Of a stretch of DNA of 25,000 bases, positions 20,650-25,000 are shown in pieces. The stretch lies in contig NC_135567.1 in NCBI RefSeq assembly GCF_964340395.1, forward strand, positions 1,343,109 through 1,368,108. Direction: 5' to 3'. The first letter of the stretch is position 1, and each line of letters opens with the position of its first letter. The notes beneath the pieces are model-generated. The model was not told the origin of the DNA, did no database searches, and saw only the letters and a program-made list of their open reading frames with translations. This stretch comes from Glandiceps talaboti (lineage: Eukaryota > Hemichordata > Enteropneusta > Spengelidae). The position numbers and the translations under genes were made by a program.

Positions 20650-21318
20650 GACCTACAATTCTGACACTTCTCAAAGAAACCTTTCCGCGACGATGTGCAA
20701 GACTTGTTTCATCACTATCAGTGTTATCTGATATATAAATACGAATTTTCTGAGCTATCAGTATCACAATTGTCTCCATCACTGCCTAGAACATGCATTA
20801 CAGAAGTGTCACTGTCAGTCTCAGAGTCACTACTATCTGTTTCACTCATACCCATGATATTAATTTTAATTTCATTTGAAGTCATATTTCTAGAGCTAAA
20901 TTCTGGTGTTCCTATTATGTTAGTGGATATTATGTCTAATTTTTCTCTTTTCAATTTTCTCTGTTTTGATAATTAATGCTCATCAAGATATTTATCTAAC
21001 TCTTTCACTTTCATTTTTTCAAGAGTTCCACTCAAGAACAACTTCAACCAGTCATAGTCATTATATTTTTTTTCTGTTGCTCTCTTCCAAATGTTTTGAT
21101 CTGATATTTTTGCCAAGTGAATTCCCCTAATACTTGAAATAGAAGTAAAACTTGTCTATCAGTCAAAGTATAACAACAAGCACAAATGTTGATAGTTAAA
21201 TTATTTCAGTTTTTGACTATTCCTTCCAACAATAAAACATGTTCACATTTATACTTGCATTGTTGACAAGCTGAGCAACACAAACTGGCATTGGAACTAA
21301 AGTTGTATTCAATACGTA
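20650..21318 (-). pseudogene. Broken Cys-rich / SAP-like protein gene fragment
   Basis: On the minus strand a first piece (about 21318-21208), just after a TTCTACTTTTTAG acceptor-like sequence, reads IRIEYNFSSNASLCCSACQQ then CKYKCEHVLLLEG, a Cys cluster that suggests zinc binding. A second piece (from about 21157) includes NIWKRATEKKYNDYDWLKLF then SGTLEKMKVKELDKYLDEH. This resembles the first helix of SAP-like motifs in a family of uncharacterised, repeated invertebrate proteins. One in-frame TAA follows, then LSKQRKLKREKLDIIS, the natural continuation, so the stop looks like a nonsense mutation. An acidic Ser/Asp/Thr tail comes next (SETDSSDSETDSD) and shifts frame near 20725 into SDNTDSDETSLAHRRGK, ending around 20650. 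It lies inside the TIR pair and may be its cargo or a decayed transposon protein. I do not assign a function. Confidence 0.4.
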
Positions 21319-21557
21319 TCTAAAAAGTAGAACAGTTGTAATTGTGAAGTATTTAAATTAAGTATACCGGCATTGCCCAATGGAAATATGGTGTTCTTGC
21401 AATTGTGCATGAAATGGTTATCTTCTCTCTCTTTTCAGTGTAATGATTTACCCTGTAAAAGTATATACACAAAAACCTTATAAGTTATTATAAGTATTAG
21501 TATTTTTTTAGCACAACTGAACAAAGGTTCAAACTCTATAGGCATGGTACTGATGCA

Positions 21558-21558
<1 letters not shown>

Positions 21559-21611
<53 letters not shown>
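21559..21611. repeat. (TG)n microsatellite
   Basis: About 26 uninterrupted TG units. Together with the CA tract at 21808 it forms an inverted pair inside the TIR element. Confidence 0.95.
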
Positions 21612-21614
<3 letters not shown>

Positions 21615-21804
21615 CGACTTAAAGTCCAAAAGAGATATTTTCATTTTACCTTCCTTCATATCAGTACATTTCATACAGTTGTTCAGAACCATTGGTGCTA
21701 TTTTTAAGTTTATACATAGAAACTTTTATTCGTTGGTAGAGAAGGGTTGGCACTTTAAAACAAAATGTTCTTGTTAATTGTGAGGTTTGTACTCTTTTGT
21801 AATT

Positions 21805-21805
<1 letters not shown>

Positions 21806-21871
<66 letters not shown>

Positions 21872-21915
21872 TACATACATACATACATACATACATACAT
21901 ACATACATACATACA
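21806..21915. repeat. (CA)n followed by (TACA)n microsatellite
   Basis: About 30 CA units, interrupted once by a T near 21840, pass into about 12 units of TACA ending at 21914. They adjoin the right terminal inverted repeat. Confidence 0.95.
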
Positions 21916-21967
21916 CCCCCTCCCCTGGAAGTAAAATCTGGACACTCCCTAATTTTAAGAATTATTA

Positions 21968-21977
21968 GTCACGTGAC
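21968..21977. promoter_or_regulatory. Second GTCACGTGAC palindrome, 2 kb upstream of CerS1 exon 1
   Basis: Exact copy of the palindrome at 19107-19116. It lies about 15 bp outside the right TIR of the mobile element and 40 bp before the SINE. A MiT/TFE or USF site is possible; use in CerS1 regulation is inference. Confidence 0.3.
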
Positions 21978-22020
21978 AGACAAGCAATAGTTCTCTATTG
22001 TTCTATATATCATCATATAT

Positions 22021-22240
22021 TGGTGGCCGAGTGGTTAAACCACTTGCCTCTTACCACTGCATTCGTGGCTTGGGTTCGAACCCATTCACGCTGTAAGTAA
22101 GAAGTGTGTCATTCAGTCTGACTCTACCAAACAACACAGGTCTTCCCCGAGTATTCTAACACTGAACCCTCCTTTTGTTATTGGGCAATGCCTGTTGGAT
22201 GGCAAATGAATAAATTAATTAATTAAGTAAAAAAAAAAAA
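22021..22240 (+). mobile_element. tRNA-derived SINE
   Basis: The 5' part looks like a tRNA gene with RNA polymerase III promoter boxes: A box TGGCCGAGTGG (22024-22034) and B box GGTTCGAACCC (22073-22083). A non-tRNA body follows (GTGTGTCATTCAGTCTGACT, AGGTCTTCCCCGAGTATTCT), resembling core domains shared by several invertebrate SINE families. The 3' end is AATAAATTAATTAATTAAG plus about 12 A. Possible degraded target duplications are TATCATCATATAT (22008-22020) and TATCACATACAT (22241-22252). The extended tail and flanking duplication argue against a working tRNA gene. Confidence 0.75.
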
Positions 22241-22410
22241 TATCACATACATCGTATCATAGGCGTACACGCCAAAATCTATCTGCGTTTAATACATTAG
22301 AAACTATTACATATGTACCGACGTTTATCACACCGTTCAAACATGCATTGTTCGTCGAAATATGACACCAAATCAAATTGCACAGACAGCTGTCACGTGT
22401 ACGTAAAATA

Positions 22411-22418
22411 TGACGTCA
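22411..22418. promoter_or_regulatory. CRE palindrome TGACGTCA
   Basis: Full consensus cAMP-response element (CREB/ATF family). Another full match at 2133-2140 lies inside a duplicated repeat. Occupancy is unknown. Confidence 0.3.
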
Positions 22419-22635
22419 TCTGTACAGTGTATAATCCACGTCTATTCTAGCTTTGTTACAATGAAAGCGACTTGCAGCAAAATTGACCACAAAGCTACGT
22501 CAAGGTAGTTTTTAAGAAATATATTTTTTAAACCTCCTTAACATTTAATTGTATTGACACAAGTTCGAACCTCGATCTAAAAATAGGAGACAGTGTAATG
22601 TAAACGGTAATTATTGTCATGGCAGCGACCGTGCC

Positions 22636-22649
22636 GCCACCAGAGGGCG
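22636..22649 (+). promoter_or_regulatory. CTCF-like core motif
   Basis: GCCACCAGAGGGCG fits the conserved CTCF core CCASYAGRKGGC known from bilaterians. It sits in GC-rich sequence within an AT-rich unique stretch. It is a candidate insulator or loop anchor between the CerS1-like locus and the right-hand arrays. Confidence 0.35.
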
Positions 22650-22805
22650 TTCCTACTTCCTACTATGGTTCGATGTTATGATACATATATTATTGTGAAA
22701 GCCCACTTCTGTTCGGATTAAAAGCCAAGTGTGAAACAGTTGTCGAACGAAACATTATAAAAAGTTTGCCCAAAATAAAACAATATCCTAGTATCATACA
22801 ACTGA

Positions 22806-23310
22806 TATGATGTGATGTGATGTGATGCAATGTGATGTGAAGTGATGTTATGTGATGTGCTGTGATGTGATGTGATGCGATGCGCTGTGCTGTGCTGTGA
22901 TGTGCTGTGCTGTGATGTGATGTGATGTAATATGATGTGATGTGATGTGATATGATGTGATGTGATGTGATGTGATGTGATGTAATGTAATGTGATGTGA
23001 TGTGATGTGATGTGCTGTGATGTGCTGTGATGTGATGTGATGTGATGTGATGTGATGAGATGAGATGTGATGTGCTGTGATGTGATGTGATGTGATGTGA
23101 TGTGATGTGCTGTGATGTGATATGCTGTGATGAGCTGTGCTGTGATGTGATGTGATGTGATGTGCTGTGATGTGATGTGATGTGATGTGATGTGCCGTGA
23201 TGGCCTGTGATGTGATGTGATGTGATGTGATGTGATGTGGAGATGAGATGTGATGTGATGTGATGTGATGTGATGTGATATATGATATGATATGATATGA
23301 TATGATATGT
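22806..23310. repeat. 5-bp array, TGTGA/TGATG type
   Basis: About 500 bp of the pentamer GATGT with variants GCTGT, GATAT and GAGAT. It turns into (GATAT)n at the right end. One phase slip lies near 23238. The minus-strand His/Ser/Thr repeat frame is a by-product. Confidence 0.95.
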
Positions 23311-23600
23311 CTAATGTAAAACACCTGGGAATGAAACCCTGGCCTTTAACCTGGGATTGAAACCCTAATGAAGAACTTTGTAATCAAGTTATCGATGTCA
23401 TTGTATGTACAATGAAAATAATTTCTTTAATGTGTTTTACCTTTTTGGTCAGTGTCCTGAGTTACAAACACTGACTTAGTCTACATTCTTTGACAAGTAG
23501 GAAGCCATTATTGTTTTGTAAATTAAAAATCGAAAATAAATACCCAATCCTCCCCATATGGCCACTTTAATAACATTTCATAAAATTTCAACAAAACCAT
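23311..23600. other. Spacer before the right-hand array
   Basis: Unique AT-rich sequence. A 17-bp phrase (CCTGGGAATGAAACCCT and CCTGGGATTGAAACCCT) occurs twice near 23323 and 23350. No exon seen. Confidence 0.5.
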
Positions 23601-23601
23601 T

Positions 23602-25000
23602 CACTAAAATTGTACATAAATCCTATATTCCAGCAGTTTGAGTGTAAAATTGTCAAATATTCCAGCAGTTTGAGTGTAAAATTGTACATAAATCCAATAT
23701 TCCAGCAGTTTGAGTGTAAAATTGTCAAATATTCCAGCAGTTTGACTGTAAAATTGTCAAATATTCCAGCAGTTTGAGTGTAAAATTGTCAAATATTCCA
23801 GCAGTTTGAGTGTAAAATTGTCAAATATTCCAGCAGTTTGAGTGTAAAATTGTACATAAATCCAATATTCCAGCAGTTTGAGTGTAAAATTGTCAAATAT
23901 TCCAGCAGTTTGAGTGTAAAATTGTCAAATATTCCAGCAGTTTGAGTGTAAAATTGTCAAATATTCCAGCAGTTTGAGTGTAAAATTGTCAAATATTCCA
24001 GCAGTTTGAGTGTAAAATTGTACATAAATCCAATATTCCAGCAGTTTGAGTGTAAAATTGTCAAATATTCCAGCAGTTTGAGTGTAAAATTGTCAAATAT
24101 TCCAGCAGTTTGAGTGTAAAATTGTCAAATATTCCAGCAGTTTGAGTGTAAAATTGTCAAATATTCCAGCAGTTTGAGTGTAAAATTGTCAAATATTCCA
24201 GCAGTTTGAGTGTAAAATTGTCAAATATTCCAGCAGTTTGACTGTAAAATTGTACATAAATCCAATATTCCAGCAGTTTGAGTGTAAAATTGTCAAATAT
24301 TCCAGCAGTTTGAGTGTAAAATTGTCAAATATTCCAGCAGTTTGAGTGTAAAATTGTACATAAATCCTATATTCCAGCAGTTTGAGTGTAAAATTGTCAA
24401 ATATTCCAGCAGTTTGAGTGTAAAATTGTCAAATATTCCAGCAGTTTGAGTGTAAAATTGTACATAAATCCTATATTCCAGCAGTTTGAGTGTAAAATTG
24501 TCAAATATTCCAGCAGTTTGAGTGTAAAATTGTCAAATATTCCAGCAGTTTGAGTGTAAAATTGTCAAATATTCCAGCAGTTTGAGTGTAAAATTGTCAA
24601 ATATTCCAGCAGTTTGACTGTAAAATTGTACATAAATCCAATATTCCAGCAGTTTGAGTGTAAAATTGTCAAATATTCCAGCAGTTTGAGTGTAAAATTG
24701 TCAAATATTCCAGCAGTTTGAGTGTAAAATTGTCAAATATTCCAGCAGTTTGAGTGTAAAATTGTACATAAATCCAATATTCCAGCAGTTTGAGTGTAAA
24801 ATTGTCAAATATTCCAGCAGTTTGAGTGTAAAATTGTCAAATATTCCAGCAGTTTGACTGTAAAATTGTCAAATATTCCAGCAGTTTGAGTGTAAAATTG
24901 TACATAAATCCAATATTCCAGCAGTTTGAATGTAAAATTGTCAAATATTCCAGCAGTTTGAGTGTAAAATTGTCAAATATTCCAGCAGTTTGAGTGTAAA
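23602..25000. repeat. Dimorphic 32/40-bp minisatellite, runs off the window
   Basis: Units share ATTCCAGCAGTTTGAGTGTA then AAATTGT. They end either TCAAAT (32-bp form) or ACATAAATCCAAT (40-bp form, sometimes ...CCTAT). Unit starts at 23627, 23659, 23699, 23731 and so on show irregular groups of two to six short units between long ones. A GACTG variant marks the unit immediately before a long end at about 24236 and 24615, which suggests block copying. About 42 units are visible and the right end is outside the window. Confidence 0.96.

Larger units (their letters stand above)
20512..21955. mobile_element. Probable DNA transposon or foldback element with about 33-bp terminal inverted repeats
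   Basis: The left end (from about 20513) reads AATAAGGGAGTGTCTACATT then TTACTTGGGGGGG. The reverse complement of the right end (to about 21952) reads AATTAGGGAGTGTCCAGATT then TTACTTCCAGGGG. About 27 of 34 bases agree, including AGGGAGTGTC and ATTTTACTT. The 1.44 kb between them holds a broken Cys-rich/SAP-like gene on the minus strand, subterminal G-rich blocks (TTAGGGGGACT, AAGGGGGGTCA) and expanded microsatellites. No clear target-site duplication is visible. The superfamily is unknown. Confidence 0.45.
22253..22805. other. Unique DNA with a cluster of regulatory-type motifs
   Basis: No supported exon. It contains CAGCTG and CACGTG E-boxes near 22388-22400, a CRE palindrome and a CTCF-like motif. 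A 20-codon frame from ATG near 22619 (MAATVPPPEGVPTSYYG) is too short to call. An ATG near 22461 followed by a weak AAG|GTAGTT donor could be a first exon on the plus strand, but nothing confirms it. Confidence 0.4.

Noticed and set aside
22021-22093. Functional tRNA gene
   Set aside because: A and B boxes are present, but the sequence continues into a SINE body with an A-rich tail and probable target duplications, and I could not fold a complete cloverleaf with confidence.
22848-23324. Minus-strand His/Ser/Thr-rich frame
   Set aside because: Produced by the 5-bp repeat.

Overview
The window reads as nuclear DNA of an invertebrate animal, probably marine and non-vertebrate. The signs are introns with GT-AG borders, a ceramide synthase of the animal CerS1 type, animal-type non-LTR retrotransposons, a tRNA-derived SINE, and tandem arrays that make up about half of the sequence. 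Lancelet, hemichordate and mollusc are all possible; the sequence alone does not decide, and the species call is inference. There is no sign of bacterial or phage sequence, and no CRISPR array.

The one host gene I can support is a CerS1-like (LAG1/TLC family) ceramide synthase on the minus strand. Coding exon 1 (19980 down to 19723) ends at a clean donor. Exon 2 (10850 down to 10691) has a clean acceptor and donor. The two join in phase 0 into a continuous CerS1-like N-terminal region. Intron 1 is 8.87 kb and roughly four fifths of it is repeats: a 28-bp array, a degraded LINE, a 16-bp array, a 14-bp array and a 25-bp array. The later TLC exons were not found at 1-10690, so the gene should continue beyond the left edge.

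Layout from left to right: a 99-bp satellite (1-832); AT-rich non-coding DNA with a TGACCT repeat; an interspersed repeat family with 151-bp palindromic subunits, a (GGAC)n tract and a hairpin (about 1984-3349), split by a truncated Rex1/CR1-like LINE (3350-4291); a 54-bp array (4516-5271); a foldback element (about 5290-5545); 1.2 kb of GGTACA/GATACA hexamers (5641-6855); a 95-unit 30-bp array (7591-10440) touching a 31-bp array; exon 2; the repeat-filled intron 1; exon 1; the 5' flank; a 1.4-kb element with terminal inverted repeats that holds a broken Cys-rich/SAP-like gene (about 20512-21955); a tRNA-derived SINE (22021-22240); unique DNA with CRE- and CTCF-like motifs; a 5-bp array (22806-23310); and a dimorphic 32/40-bp array running off the right edge.

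The many long open frames across the arrays are by-products of repeat periodicity. The variants between repeat units change amino acids freely, so I do not treat these frames as genes. The most useful observations are the CerS1-like exon pair, the higher-order duplications inside several arrays, the nested LINE insertion with a reverse-transcriptase core deletion, the TIR element with its broken gene, and two exact GTCACGTGAC palindromes flanking CerS1 exon 1.
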